27,445 nt of DNA from Flavobacteriales bacterium (GTDB lineage: Bacteria; Bacteroidota; Bacteroidia; Flavobacteriales_D; Sanyastnellaceae), in assembly GCA_011524845.1 (NCBI GenBank), contig WTJL01000206.1, forward strand, positions 2,924 through 30,368, written 5' to 3'. A program made the translations under genes and the position numbers. This document shows positions 6,958 through 15,813 of the stretch, one piece after another. The stretch's first letter is position 1; every line of letters begins with the position of its first letter. The notes beneath the pieces were generated by a model. The model did not search any database. It was given only the letters and a program-made list of their open reading frames with translations, and had not been told where the DNA came from.

Positions 6958-9156
6958 ATGAGCCTGGTTGAGTTGGCGCCCCAAGAGGCGCTGAAAGAGT
7001 TTTTTGGATTCGACGAATTCAAGGGTGAGCAAGAAAAAGCCATCCAAAGCGTCCTGGACGGTCGTGACACCTTCGTGATCATGCCGACCGGTGGCGGCAA
7101 ATCCATGTGCTATCAACTCCCGGCCTTGATGTTGGACGGTGTGGCGTTGGTCATCAGCCCCCTCATCGCCTTGATGAAGAACCAAGTGGACGCCATCCGT
7201 GGCCACCACGAGGACAAGCGCGTGGCCCACTTCTTGAACTCGTCCTTGGCGAGGGCCGAAGCGGAGCGTGTGAAAATGGACGTGGCGGAAGGGTGGACCA
7301 AGTTGTTGTACGTGGCGCCTGAGAGCCTGACCAAGGCTGAAAACATCGAATTCTTGAAGTCGGTGCGCATCAGCTTTGTGGCCGTGGACGAGGCGCACTG
7401 CATCTCGGAATGGGGGCACGATTTCCGTCCGGAATACCGCCGCATCAAACCCATCATCAAAGGCATTGCCGACGTGCCCATCATGGCGCTCACTGCCACT
7501 GCGACGCCCAAGGTTCAGCAGGACATCCAGAAGAACCTCAACATGGTGGATGCGGTGGTGTTGAAGTCGTCGTTCAACCGTGACAACCTGTTTTACGAGG
7601 TGCGCCCCAAGAAGGACGCCCTGAAACAGATTGTGCGTTACTGCCTTCAACACGCGGGCAAGAGTGGCATTGTGTACTGCTTGAGTCGGAAAAAGGTGGA
7701 GCAGATTGCCGACACCCTCAGGGTGAATGGCGTGAAGGCTTTGGCCTACCACGCGGGCATGGACAGCGGCCAGCGCAGCAAAATCCAAGACCAGTTCTTG
7801 ATGCAAGACGTGGACGTGATTGTCGCGACCATTGCCTTTGGCATGGGCATCGACAAGCCAGATGTCCGTTACGTCATCCACTACGACATGCCCAAGTCGC
7901 TGGAGAGTTACTACCAGGAGACTGGACGGGCGGGCCGTGACGGAGGAGAAGGGCGCTGCATCGCGTTCTACAGCCACAAGGACATTGACAAGCTCGAGAA
8001 GTTCCTGCAAGGCAAGCCCATCGCGGAACAAGAGGTCGGCATGCAGTTGCTGCAAGAGGTCATGGCGTATGCGGAGACCGCCACCAGCCGCCGGAAATTC
8101 TTGCTGCATTACTTCGGAGAAGAATTCGACGAGGTGAATGGTCCTGGGGCCATGAACTGCGACAACAGCGAAAATCCGCCCACTTTGGTGGACCGCCAAG
8201 AGGAAGTGCACCTGTTGTTGAGTGCTGTGCTTGAGCACAAGAACAAGCACCGCATGGGCTTCTACACGTCGTTGCTGACGGCCACAGAAAACCGCCAGAT
8301 GGAGGATTACGGGGCCGTGGGAAGCGTGTTTTGGGGACGGGGCAAAGACCAAGACATCGAGTTTTGGCAAGGGATCGTTCGACAAACCGTCGTGCTCAAC
8401 TACCTCGCCAAGGAGGTCGAGAAGTACGGCGTGCTTCATCTGACCGAGAAAGGCCACAACTTCATTTCCTCGCCCGGACCCCTCATGCTCGCGAACCAGC
8501 GAGATTTCAGCGATGTGGATTCGGGCGATTCGTTGGCCCAAACACGCGGCGACAGCGGTGGAGCCTTGGACCCCAAACTCCGCGGCATGCTGACCGACCT
8601 GCGAAAGGAAGTCAGCGCCGAGAAAGGCCTGCCACCGTACGTCATCTTCCAGGACATCAGTTTGGACGAGATGGCCACCCATTACCCTGTCAGCCCCGAC
8701 GAACTGCTTCGCATCACTGGGGTGGGATCGGGCAAGGCGGCCAAATTTGGAGCGCCCTTCACGAAGCTCATCGCCCAATACGTCAAAGACGAGGGCATTG
8801 AACGGGACGACGCCCTTCTCGTTCGCAGCAGCGGTTCAAAGTCGAGCAACAAAGTGACCATCATCCAGTTGATGGACCGGAAAATGGGGTTGGACGACAT
8901 TGCCGCGGGCATCCACGGACAGAGGGCTCAGGTGTTGGACGAGATCGAGGCCATCGTGAGCGCGGGCACCAAAGTGAACCTGGACCACATCCTCGACGAG
9001 AGTTTGGACGAGGAGTGTTTGGAAGAGCTGTTCGACTTCTTCACGGAATCCGAAGACGAAGGACTTGGGGCGGCGATGGAAGAATTCGACGACGTCTATT
9101 CCGAGGAGGAGCTGCGTTTGGCGCGCATCAAGTTCCTCTGCGAGGTGGCGCACTGA
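6958..9156 (+). CDS. recQ: RecQ family ATP-dependent DNA helicase
   Basis: The 732-residue product is a 3'-5' superfamily 2 helicase acting in recombinational repair and replication-fork processing. It has the RecQ motif 0 region (FFGFDEFKGEQEKAI), Walker A TGGGKS (44-49), DEAH box (144-147) followed by CISEWGHDFRPEYRR, motif III ALTATAT, and motif VI QETGRAGRDGG. A winged-helix RQC region (about 405-500) and an HRDC-like segment (about 537-610, LPPYVIFQDISLDEMA) follow, then an acidic tail with LDHILDESLDEE. The RecQ zinc module is degenerate: where E. coli RecQ has four cysteines, this segment (residues ~377-405) retains only Cys401 (NCDNS), with Ser377 in the first position. Flavobacterial RecQ proteins I recall share this loss, so it is probably lineage-wide. 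The gene is divergent from the kdsD operon. Confidence 0.96.
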   Translation: MSLVELAPQEALKEFFGFDEFKGEQEKAIQSVLDGRDTFVIMPTGGGKSMCYQLPALMLDGVALVISPLIALMKNQVDAIRGHHEDKRVAHFLNSSLARAEAERVKMDVAEGWTKLLYVAPESLTKAENIEFLKSVRISFVAVDEAHCISEWGHDFRPEYRRIKPIIKGIADVPIMALTATATPKVQQDIQKNLNMVDAVVLKSSFNRDNLFYEVRPKKDALKQIVRYCLQHAGKSGIVYCLSRKKVEQIADTLRVNGVKALAYHAGMDSGQRSKIQDQFLMQDVDVIVATIAFGMGIDKPDVRYVIHYDMPKSLESYYQETGRAGRDGGEGRCIAFYSHKDIDKLEKFLQGKPIAEQEVGMQLLQEVMAYAETATSRRKFLLHYFGEEFDEVNGPGAMNCDNSENPPTLVDRQEEVHLLLSAVLEHKNKHRMGFYTSLLTATENRQMEDYGAVGSVFWGRGKDQDIEFWQGIVRQTVVLNYLAKEVEKYGVLHLTEKGHNFISSPGPLMLANQRDFSDVDSGDSLAQTRGDSGGALDPKLRGMLTDLRKEVSAEKGLPPYVIFQDISLDEMATHYPVSPDELLRITGVGSGKAAKFGAPFTKLIAQYVKDEGIERDDALLVRSSGSKSSNKVTIIQLMDRKMGLDDIAAGIHGQRAQVLDEIEAIVSAGTKVNLDHILDESLDEECLEELFDFFTESEDEGLGAAMEEFDDVYSEEELRLARIKFLCEVAH

Positions 9157-9194
9157 CCCCTGCGACAGCCCCATTTGTCAACGATTTTGATCAA

Positions 9195-9216
9195 GGTCCA
9201 TCACTATCACTGGACC
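9195..9216. terminator. Hairpin between the convergent recQ and M20 genes
   Basis: GGTCCA and TGGACC form a perfect 6-bp inverted repeat around a 10-base loop, overlapping the last codons of the M20 gene and lying 38 bases past the recQ stop. Neither strand has a good T-run after it, so it may be a weak bidirectional terminator or chance. Confidence 0.25.
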
Positions 9217-10400
9217 GTGGCGGCCGCATAGGCCATCAGGCCGGCCCCAATCTTCAGGGACGCCTCATCCACATCGAAGCGAGGGGTGTGCAGGCCGTGG
9301 GTGCCGAGGTCGTTGCCTTCTTCAGGCGAGGCTGTCCCCAACCGATAGAAGCATCCGGGAATTTCATTGGCGAAGTAGCTGAAGTCTTCTGCGGTCATTC
9401 GGATGTCCAAATCGTGCACAAAGGCGTCCCCCAAGTAGTCCACAGCGGCTTGCTTGAACCCCGCGGACACCTGCACGTCGTTGTGAACATGGGGATAACC
9501 CTTGCGGATCTCAAGGTTCGCCTCGCAGCCATGGGCTTTGGCCGTGTTGTGGACGATGTCGGTCAGCAAGGCATGGGCGTCCTTTCGCCACGCATCGTCC
9601 ATGGATCGGAAGGTTCCCTGGATGTCCACGGTGTCGGGCAAAATGTTGGTGGCTCCGAGCGCTTCCACGCGGCCAAACGACAGCACCGAAGCCACGCCCG
9701 GAGGGCACATGCGCGAGACGGCCTGCTGCGCCGCCACGATGACCGCGGACGAGGCGAGCACGGCATCCTTGCACAGGTGAGGAAGGGCGGCATGACCGCC
9801 TTTGCCTTGGATGGTCAAGTGAATCTCGTCGGTCGACGCCATGTAGGCCCCGCCGCGAACGCCGACATGGCCTGCTGGGAGTTGGGGGTACACGTGTTGG
9901 GCCAGGATGTGGTTGGGGGTGGGGTTGGTCAAAACGCCCGCGGCCACCATGCCTTTGGCGCCCCCGGGAATGAGCTCCTCTCCCGGTTGAAAAATGCAGC
10001 GCACGGTGCCGGACCAGTGGTCTTTGGTGGCCTGCAACAATTGAATGGCCCCAAGCAGGGAGGTGGTGTGCACGTCGTGCCCACAAGCGTGCATCACCCC
10101 AGCATTGGTCGAGGCGTACGGTACGTCGTTGGCCTCTTGAATGGGCAAGGCGTCCATGTCGGCCCGAAGGGCCACCACACGCGACTCAGGGTCGACACCG
10201 CGCACATGGGCCACGATGCCGGTGTCGGTCACATGCGTTTCATGGTCGATTCCCCATGCCTTCAGTTGGTCGGCCACGAACGCCATGGTCTTGTGCTCTT
10301 GAAAGGACAACTCGGGATGGGCGTGCAGGTGGCGCCTCAGCGACACCCACTCCCCGTGGTGTTCGTCCACGAGCGACTTGATGCGTTCCAAAAGGGTCAT
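9207..10400 (-). CDS. M20 family metal-dependent amidohydrolase (N-acyl-amino-acid / hippurate hydrolase type)
   Basis: The 397-residue product resembles the M20D amidohydrolases that remove acyl groups from N-acyl amino acids or similar amides using two metal ions. Visible motifs are LRRHLHAHPELSF near the N-terminus, ALRADMDALP (78-86), HACGHD (104-109, metal-binding Cys and His), the catalytic Glu pair in GEEL (about 140-143), AQHVYP, and TAEDFSYF near the C-terminus. A dimerisation lid occupies the middle. No signal peptide is seen, so it is probably cytosolic. The ATG at 10400 overlaps the stop of the upstream TauE-like gene by 4 bases (ATGA), implying translational coupling. The frame stays open upstream, but that stretch is antisense-like relative to the tauE frame. 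Substrate cannot be fixed from sequence. Confidence 0.9.
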   Translation of the reverse strand: MTLLERIKSLVDEHHGEWVSLRRHLHAHPELSFQEHKTMAFVADQLKAWGIDHETHVTDTGIVAHVRGVDPESRVVALRADMDALPIQEANDVPYASTNAGVMHACGHDVHTTSLLGAIQLLQATKDHWSGTVRCIFQPGEELIPGGAKGMVAAGVLTNPTPNHILAQHVYPQLPAGHVGVRGGAYMASTDEIHLTIQGKGGHAALPHLCKDAVLASSAVIVAAQQAVSRMCPPGVASVLSFGRVEALGATNILPDTVDIQGTFRSMDDAWRKDAHALLTDIVHNTAKAHGCEANLEIRKGYPHVHNDVQVSAGFKQAAVDYLGDAFVHDLDIRMTAEDFSYFANEIPGCFYRLGTASPEEGNDLGTHGLHTPRFDVDEASLKIGAGLMAYAAATVQ

Positions 10401-10801
10401 GACTCCAAAGGGGGGTTGAGGTGGCTCCATGCCGTCCAAAGCATGCGGCAGGAGGCGTACAACATCACGAGACCAAACACCAATTTGACCCACGCCTCCG
10501 ACAATTTCAAACTCCACTTGGATCCAGCCCAAGCTCCGGCGACAAACGTCACGCAGAGCACGGCGGCGTAGGCCCAATGCACCTCACCGGCCTTGTGGTA
10601 CTGAAGGACAGCAAGGATGCCAACTGGCGGCAACATCATGGCGAGGCTGGTTCCTTGGGCGGCGTGTTGCCCCAAGCCGAGGAACGCCATCATGGCAGGC
10701 ACGAGGATCAATCCTCCTCCGACGCCAACAAAGCCGGAAGCGATGCCGGCAAACAAGCCGATGGCGAGGAGGGTGAACAGGGTGGTGGGGTCGAGGGCCA
10801 T
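10397..10801 (-). CDS. Half-length TauE/SafE (DUF81) family membrane protein
   Basis: The product is 134 residues, about half the ~250 usual for TauE/SafE sulfite/organosulfonate exporters. It carries one copy of the family motif, FVGVGGGLILVPAMMAFLGLGQHAAQGTSLAMMLP, followed by two further hydrophobic segments, so three to four membrane helices. Full-length members contain two such repeats in inverted topology, so this single-repeat form would have to dimerise to make a channel-like unit. The frame is intact, begins 6 bases after the upstream gene and is coupled to the next gene by an ATGA overlap, so it does not look like a decaying fragment. Single-repeat members occur elsewhere, so this is not necessarily a truncation. 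Substrate unknown. Confidence 0.82.
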   Translation of the reverse strand: MALDPTTLFTLLAIGLFAGIASGFVGVGGGLILVPAMMAFLGLGQHAAQGTSLAMMLPPVGILAVLQYHKAGEVHWAYAAVLCVTFVAGAWAGSKWSLKLSEAWVKLVFGLVMLYASCRMLWTAWSHLNPPLES

Positions 10802-10807
10802 GGGGAA

Positions 10808-13800
10808 TCAGAAGTCAAAATTCAGAGACAAGGTAAAGCGCCGTGGCAACGTGATGCCGTCGTCCACCCCGTACGCCCAATCGGCGGCAAGCCAATAGCC
10901 CAAAAACCGGGACCGAACCCCAAACCCAAGGTCGTACAAGACGGGCTCGCGGTTGTTGTTGACCGTCACCGTGATGGGGTTGGCATTGACCGTGACAAAA
11001 TTGAACGAATTGTCGTCGGTGTAGGGGTGAAGGCCTGTCCATGCGGCCCCCACATCGGCGAAGGCCACGGCCTGCAAGTGCTTCAAGAAGTCGGACTTTC
11101 CGGCACTGTTGAAGAACACGGGAAGGCGCAATTCTGCGTTCGCCACTGCGACATTGGCACCGTTGCGCACGTTGTTTTGGAACCCGCGCAAGGGGGTGAT
11201 TCGGGCCTGATAGGCGAAGGGGATGTCGGGGTCGACGGCTGTGTTGGCGTTGCCCGCCAGGGACAAGCTGTTGTCGGTGCCGCCGAGCATGTGCAGCAAT
11301 TTCTTTTGGCCGATGGACCAATCACCCGCCATTCGGAAGGCCAAAATGCTTGGCCCCACCAGCGGGAAGTAGCGGCGGGCGTCAAAGCCCACCGTGCCAA
11401 AGGACCATCCATTGTCGGGAGTGGCGACACCTCCATTGGGGTCGGACGCCGTGGCCGTACCTACACCGTCGATGAAGTATTCCGCCCAGACCCTGGCCCG
11501 AAAGCCGTGGTGGATGTTGAGTCGCGGTGACCGGGTGTCGTCGTGGACCCACGCCACCTGCAACCCCAGCTGTTCGCCGGTTCCGTTGTCCGCCGTCAAG
11601 GAAAACAGGTCGGTGCCTTGGACAATGTCGCGGTTGAACCGCGCAGCAAGCCCCCAGCGCAGACTGCGCACCTCGTCGAAGGCCCAACGCCACTCGCGAC
11701 GCAACAGATGGGTGGCCGTTTCGACGAGCTGCCCCGTGAAAGGATCGATGCGCGCGCTGGATTGCCGTTGGAACGACAAGGATTTGTCCACTTGACCTTC
11801 GAGGTTCACGTACGCCAGCCCAAAGAAGGTGTTGGACAGGTTCACGGGAATGGTGTACCCCCCGACGATGTGGTGGTCGTCCATCACGTCGCTGAGTCGA
11901 ATTTCTGAGGCGTTGCCCAAGCCTGGTTGCGCATTCACCTGGCCGTTGTAGGGCTGGTAAAACGACGTCCCAAACGTGTTGTTCAGCTGGGTTTGAAGTT
12001 TGTCGAGCGCGTAGTTGAGACGGTAATTCTTGGGGATCAACCTTGGGAAACTCGGACGGAGGTCGTCCTCTTCTTCATCCACAAGGGGTTCAGGATTGGG
12101 GGTCTCTTTTTCCACCTCAAAGACGTAGTTGCGGTAGTCGATTTGGTCGGGCTTCCAATCCCGGGACCAGTCGGGCACGGTGCTGGGGTAGGGCAAGTCG
12201 TTGGCTTGGGGAGTGGCCGCGGCGCTGGGCTGAGCGTGCAGGGCACTCAGGTCGGGCAGGTCCAAGGACAGGACGTTGGTTTGTCCTGCGCGCGGCGCCA
12301 TGACCCATGCCTCGTTGTTGTGGACGTGCACCGAGGTGGCGGGCACAGGCAACACAAGCGCGTCGCGCAGTTGGGTGAAGGTTCGGTAACGAACCACGGT
12401 GTCCACGGCCACAATGGTGCTGTCCAACCATCCCATGCCAAGGCGGGTGTCCAAGCCTTCGGCATTGCGCAAGTAGGTGAATTCCCCTTTCGCCAGAGGT
12501 TGAGGGTGCCGTTCGTCCACGCCAGGGGTGTGGGTCCATCGGGTCAGCGTCACCGGATCGTCGTCCAAGTTGGCGACGTACAGGTCAAGCGCATGGGGAA
12601 AGGGGTGGTCCAAACGGTCGTTGCGCAGGGTGTCATCGGGGCGGTTTGAGGCAAAAATGAAGGTGTTTCCTTCGCTCCAAAACGCGGGATGCAAGTCGTC
12701 GAAGCGGTCTCGCCAGAGCGGCCTTTGGTTGTTCGCGACCACGTCGTAGCGGTAGAGGTCCGACTGGCCGTCTTCCAAGGCGGACATGAGCAAGACGGTG
12801 CCGTCTGGGGAAAACGCCATGTCCAGAACCTGATCGATTTTGAACAGTTCCCGCATCTCCACCTCGTCGGTGCGCATGTTCACCAACCCCAACTGCGGTG
12901 CTCCGCGGAGTTCCGTGGCAAAGGCCAAGGTCTTGCCTTGGGGGTGCCACGCCAACCTGGGGTGCAAATCGTTGTCGAGCCTGGCCAAACGGTGTCCCAA
13001 GACCGCCCGCCACGTCACTTTGCCCGATTCCATGTCCAGGGTGCCCACGCGGAGCTGGCCGCGTTCGTTGGTGGTGAAGGCGAGTTGGGTGCCGTCCGGC
13101 GATGGCACAAACTGGGTGTACTCGAACCGCCGACGGAGTGGCATGGGAACGTCCGGTCCTGCGGTACGTCGCGCTTGCCGCAGGGCCTTGGGCGTGTCGA
13201 AATCGGGCATCCACGCGTCGTGGTCTTTGGGGGCATGCCGCAGGTGGTAGGCGCGGACTTCTGCAGCCAGGTCGGACAAGTAAAAGCCCGTGGCCAGTCG
13301 GAACCCACTTTCGACGCTCCGGGTGATGCGTGTCATGTAGAGCACGTTGGCCATGGTGGGCAGGCCGTAGATGTCGGACACGTACGCCCAAATGGCCTGA
13401 CCCAACACAGCGGCCTCCCGTCCGGCACTCTGGTCAAGCCGGCCAAACGCCCCCATTTGACAGGCGTCGAGGATGAGCGCTTCACTTTCAGCGTCCAATC
13501 CGCGTGCGGCAAACCGAGCCGCTCCCTCCGACATCCACTCCGGAACTTGAACGAGGTTGCCGCTTCTCAAGCTCTCGCTCCATTGGCTGTCGTACATGGC
13601 TTGGTTGAACAAGATGCGGGCCAGTCCCTCGCGGACGTCGCGCTCCAGCTCCAGCCGGTCGCCCGTGCCGTAGAGGAACATTTTGCTCCCGATCAACCGA
13701 GCGGTGCCACCGACGTTGGTCTCTTGGTCCTGCGACGTCATGATGCCGACGTTGCTCTGCCGGAATTCCTCCTGGGACTTGAACACGAGGACTTGAACCG

Positions 13801-14068
13801 GCCCCTCCATCGTTCGCCCAAACATGGGGCCCAAGTCTTTCGCTTCCTCCTCGAGAATGCGGGCCACTTGGCCGGCGATTTGGTCTCCCTCACGGTAGTG
13901 GTACACCTCGAACATGCCTTGCTCGAAGTATTGCCATTCGAAGGTGCGGTGCTGCACGCGATTCTTGCCAAACTCGACGTTCAACCCGTCTGTGAATTGG
14001 GCACGCAGTGACGTGGTGCTCCACCCCAGCATCAATCCCCATGCAAGGACCCATCGTGCACACGGCAT
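10808..14068 (-). CDS. Large outer-membrane protein: degenerate peptidase_MA-like domain, TolB-like beta-propeller, C-terminal beta-barrel
   Basis: With the ATG at 14068 the protein has 1086 residues and begins with a signal peptide (MPCARWVLAWGLMLGWSTTSLRAQ). A start at 14110 is possible but would add 14 residues ahead of the signal peptide. Residues ~40-290 resemble the gluzincin-like peptidase_MA fold (VQVLVFKSQEEFR, PEWMSEGAARFAA at ~176-188, GQAIWAYVSDIYG). The expected HExxH is REGLA (146-150), so both zinc histidines are missing. Residues ~300-640 contain PD40/TolB-type propeller blades (FVPSPDGTQLAFTTNERG, MAFSPDGTVLLMSALEDG, FIFASNRPDD). After a charged linker (~680-715), the last ~350 residues alternate like barrel strands and end in FTLSLNFDF, with the aromatic C-terminus typical of outer-membrane proteins. 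It heads the operon with the TauE and M20 genes. Function unknown; similar proteins may be annotated TolB-like. Confidence 0.8.
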   Translation of the reverse strand: MPCARWVLAWGLMLGWSTTSLRAQFTDGLNVEFGKNRVQHRTFEWQYFEQGMFEVYHYREGDQIAGQVARILEEEAKDLGPMFGRTMEGPVQVLVFKSQEEFRQSNVGIMTSQDQETNVGGTARLIGSKMFLYGTGDRLELERDVREGLARILFNQAMYDSQWSESLRSGNLVQVPEWMSEGAARFAARGLDAESEALILDACQMGAFGRLDQSAGREAAVLGQAIWAYVSDIYGLPTMANVLYMTRITRSVESGFRLATGFYLSDLAAEVRAYHLRHAPKDHDAWMPDFDTPKALRQARRTAGPDVPMPLRRRFEYTQFVPSPDGTQLAFTTNERGQLRVGTLDMESGKVTWRAVLGHRLARLDNDLHPRLAWHPQGKTLAFATELRGAPQLGLVNMRTDEVEMRELFKIDQVLDMAFSPDGTVLLMSALEDGQSDLYRYDVVANNQRPLWRDRFDDLHPAFWSEGNTFIFASNRPDDTLRNDRLDHPFPHALDLYVANLDDDPVTLTRWTHTPGVDERHPQPLAKGEFTYLRNAEGLDTRLGMGWLDSTIVAVDTVVRYRTFTQLRDALVLPVPATSVHVHNNEAWVMAPRAGQTNVLSLDLPDLSALHAQPSAAATPQANDLPYPSTVPDWSRDWKPDQIDYRNYVFEVEKETPNPEPLVDEEEDDLRPSFPRLIPKNYRLNYALDKLQTQLNNTFGTSFYQPYNGQVNAQPGLGNASEIRLSDVMDDHHIVGGYTIPVNLSNTFFGLAYVNLEGQVDKSLSFQRQSSARIDPFTGQLVETATHLLRREWRWAFDEVRSLRWGLAARFNRDIVQGTDLFSLTADNGTGEQLGLQVAWVHDDTRSPRLNIHHGFRARVWAEYFIDGVGTATASDPNGGVATPDNGWSFGTVGFDARRYFPLVGPSILAFRMAGDWSIGQKKLLHMLGGTDNSLSLAGNANTAVDPDIPFAYQARITPLRGFQNNVRNGANVAVANAELRLPVFFNSAGKSDFLKHLQAVAFADVGAAWTGLHPYTDDNSFNFVTVNANPITVTVNNNREPVLYDLGFGVRSRFLGYWLAADWAYGVDDGITLPRRFTLSLNFDF

Positions 14069-14130
14069 TCCCGCAATGCGTGAAAAGAAGAGGGGGAGTG
14101 AACCAAACATTCTTCCCGAAATTACGCCGC

Positions 14131-14802
14131 ATGGTGCATACACTTACATGCAATGTCTTTGGGGAGCAGACCTACGTGGTGGACCACGGCGATGGGTCGT
14201 TGACGGTGGTGGATCCGGGCATGGCGTCTCGGGAAGAGCGCGAGGCGTTTCAAGGGTTGTGTGCCTCCCTCCAGGCCCAGCCTGTCCAAGTGCTGTTGAC
14301 CCATGGCCACCTCGACCATGTGATGGGGTGCCAATGGATGAAGGACACGTACGGGTTGTTGCCCCGAATGCACCCGCTCGACAAAGAAACCTACGAGCGA
14401 GGCCCCATTGCGGCCCAGATGTACGGCGTACCGATGGACCCATTGCCCGACGTCGTTCTTGATGTGGTGCCAGGCGAACGCGTGACGTGCGGCGCCGTGG
14501 AACTTGAGGTGAGGTTTGTGCCTGGCCATGCGCCTGGCCACGTGGCGTTCGTGTGCCATGAACATGGGTGGACCTTGGGCGGGGACGTGTTGTTTCAGGG
14601 AAGCATCGGCCGCACCGATTTGCCGGGCAGTCACGCGCCCGACTTGGTCAAGAGCATCGAAACCCAGCTGTTCACCTTGCCGGACGACATGGTCGTGTGG
14701 CCGGGGCACGGCGGTCCCACCACCATTGGGGCTGAGAAGCAGGGAAATCCGTTTGTCAACGCGGCCGGATCAGGCCTTCTCCAACGTGAAGCTGAAGGTT
14801 GA
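14131..14802 (+). CDS. MBL-fold metallo-hydrolase, glyoxalase II-like
   Basis: The 223-residue cytosolic protein has the zinc-binding metallo-beta-lactamase signature HGHLDH (58-63), the second ligand set GHAPGH (132-137), the metal-bridging Asp in LGGDVLF, GRTDLPGS, and the final histidine in PGHGGPTTIG. The length and the GRTDLPGS/PGHGGPTT pair match the small hydroxyacylglutathione-hydrolase-like group widespread in bacteria, often annotated YcbL-like or glyoxalase II. The true substrate is usually uncertain. The ATG at 14131 is chosen because MVHTLTCNVFGEQTYVV is the normal start of this family. It is divergent from the large outer-membrane gene and overlaps the sensor kinase by 33 bases at its 3' end. 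Confidence 0.9.
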   Translation: MVHTLTCNVFGEQTYVVDHGDGSLTVVDPGMASREEREAFQGLCASLQAQPVQVLLTHGHLDHVMGCQWMKDTYGLLPRMHPLDKETYERGPIAAQMYGVPMDPLPDVVLDVVPGERVTCGAVELEVRFVPGHAPGHVAFVCHEHGWTLGGDVLFQGSIGRTDLPGSHAPDLVKSIETQLFTLPDDMVVWPGHGGPTTIGAEKQGNPFVNAAGSGLLQREAEG

Positions 14803-15813
14803 CCCTTCGCCGTAGGTGCTGCGGACATTGATGGTTTGTCCGTGGGTCTCGACAATGTGCTTGACGATGGCCAAACCTAGACCTGAGCCCCCGGCGTGTC
14901 GGGAGCGCGACTTGTCGACGCGGTAGAAGCGTTCAAAGACCCGCGGCAAATCTTCTTCTTTGATGCCAATGCCGGTGTCTGCCACCTCCACCAAAATGGA
15001 GTCGTCCGCGTCGTAGTACCGCACCTCGGTGTGGCCACCTTCGTTCCCGTAGTTGATGCTGTTGACGATCAAGTTGGTCAGCACTTGGACGAGCTTGGCG
15101 GCGTCCCCTTTGACCATGACTTTCGAGGCGTCCATGCCTTTTTTGATGCGCAATTCGATGTTGTTGCGCTTGGCTTTGGGCTCTAAACTCTCCATCGTCT
15201 CCCGAACAATGTCCAGGAGGTCAAATGGCACCAATTCAATGTCGAGGTTGCCAGCCTCCATTTTGGTGATGACGTCTAGGTCTTCCAGCAACCCGGACAT
15301 GCGCTCCACATTTTTGGCCGCTTTCAGCAGAAACTTCCGATTGATCTCGGGGTCTTCCATGCCCCCTTCAAGCAAGGTCAGGATGAAGCCTTGGATGTTG
15401 AAGATGGGCGTTTTGAGCTCGTGGGCCAAGTTGCCAATGAACTCTTGCCTGAAGGTGTCGGTTTCGCGGAGGTTGGTGATTTCCTCGATTTGGGATTCGG
15501 CCCAAGACATCACATCGCGGTTGACCTGCTCCACGATGTCGTTGCCCATGTCCAAGTTGGTTTGGTTGCTCGACCCTTTGAAGCGGCGAATGGTCTTGTA
15601 AATGACCCGAACGCGCTCCTGGATGTACAACCCAAGTTGGCGAAAGACCATCACAAAACAGATGCACCCTACGGCGAGACCAGTCAACGGGGGCAACCAC
15701 CATTGACCGTCGATGCGGTTGATCCAAAGCGCGGCCCCCACGGCCAACATGGTGAGCAAGCCCACGGCGATGCCGGCTTGAATCGAGACAGAACGTGGAC
15801 TTTTGCCCGCCAT
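14770..15813 (-). CDS. Sensor histidine kinase (PhoR/VicK type)
   Basis: The 347-residue inner-membrane kinase has two hydrophobic helices (~12-32 and ~40-60) separated by only a few residues, so there is almost no periplasmic sensor domain. A short linker (IYKTIRRFKG) leads to the HisKA dimerisation domain with His131 in FIGNLAHELKTP. The ATPase domain has an N box NLIVNSINYGNEGG (Asn251), G1 DTGIGI (279-284), F box VFERFYRVDKSRSRH and G2 GGSGLGLA (308-315), all intact, so it should be active. Its ATG shares one base with the response-regulator stop (TGATG), making the pair translationally coupled. The signal is unknown. No phosphate-transport genes lie nearby, so calling it phoR would go beyond the evidence. 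It overlaps the convergent MBL gene by 33 bases. Confidence 0.94.
   Translation of the reverse strand: MAGKSPRSVSIQAGIAVGLLTMLAVGAALWINRIDGQWWLPPLTGLAVGCICFVMVFRQLGLYIQERVRVIYKTIRRFKGSSNQTNLDMGNDIVEQVNRDVMSWAESQIEEITNLRETDTFRQEFIGNLAHELKTPIFNIQGFILTLLEGGMEDPEINRKFLLKAAKNVERMSGLLEDLDVITKMEAGNLDIELVPFDLLDIVRETMESLEPKAKRNNIELRIKKGMDASKVMVKGDAAKLVQVLTNLIVNSINYGNEGGHTEVRYYDADDSILVEVADTGIGIKEEDLPRVFERFYRVDKSRSRHAGGSGLGLAIVKHIVETHGQTINVRSTYGEGSTFSFTLEKA

Noticed and set aside
6952..8778. A 608-codon open frame antisense to recQ
   Set aside because: It is a shadow of the recQ reading frame; the translation is low-complexity His/Val/Leu-rich and has no start context, whereas recQ has every helicase motif.
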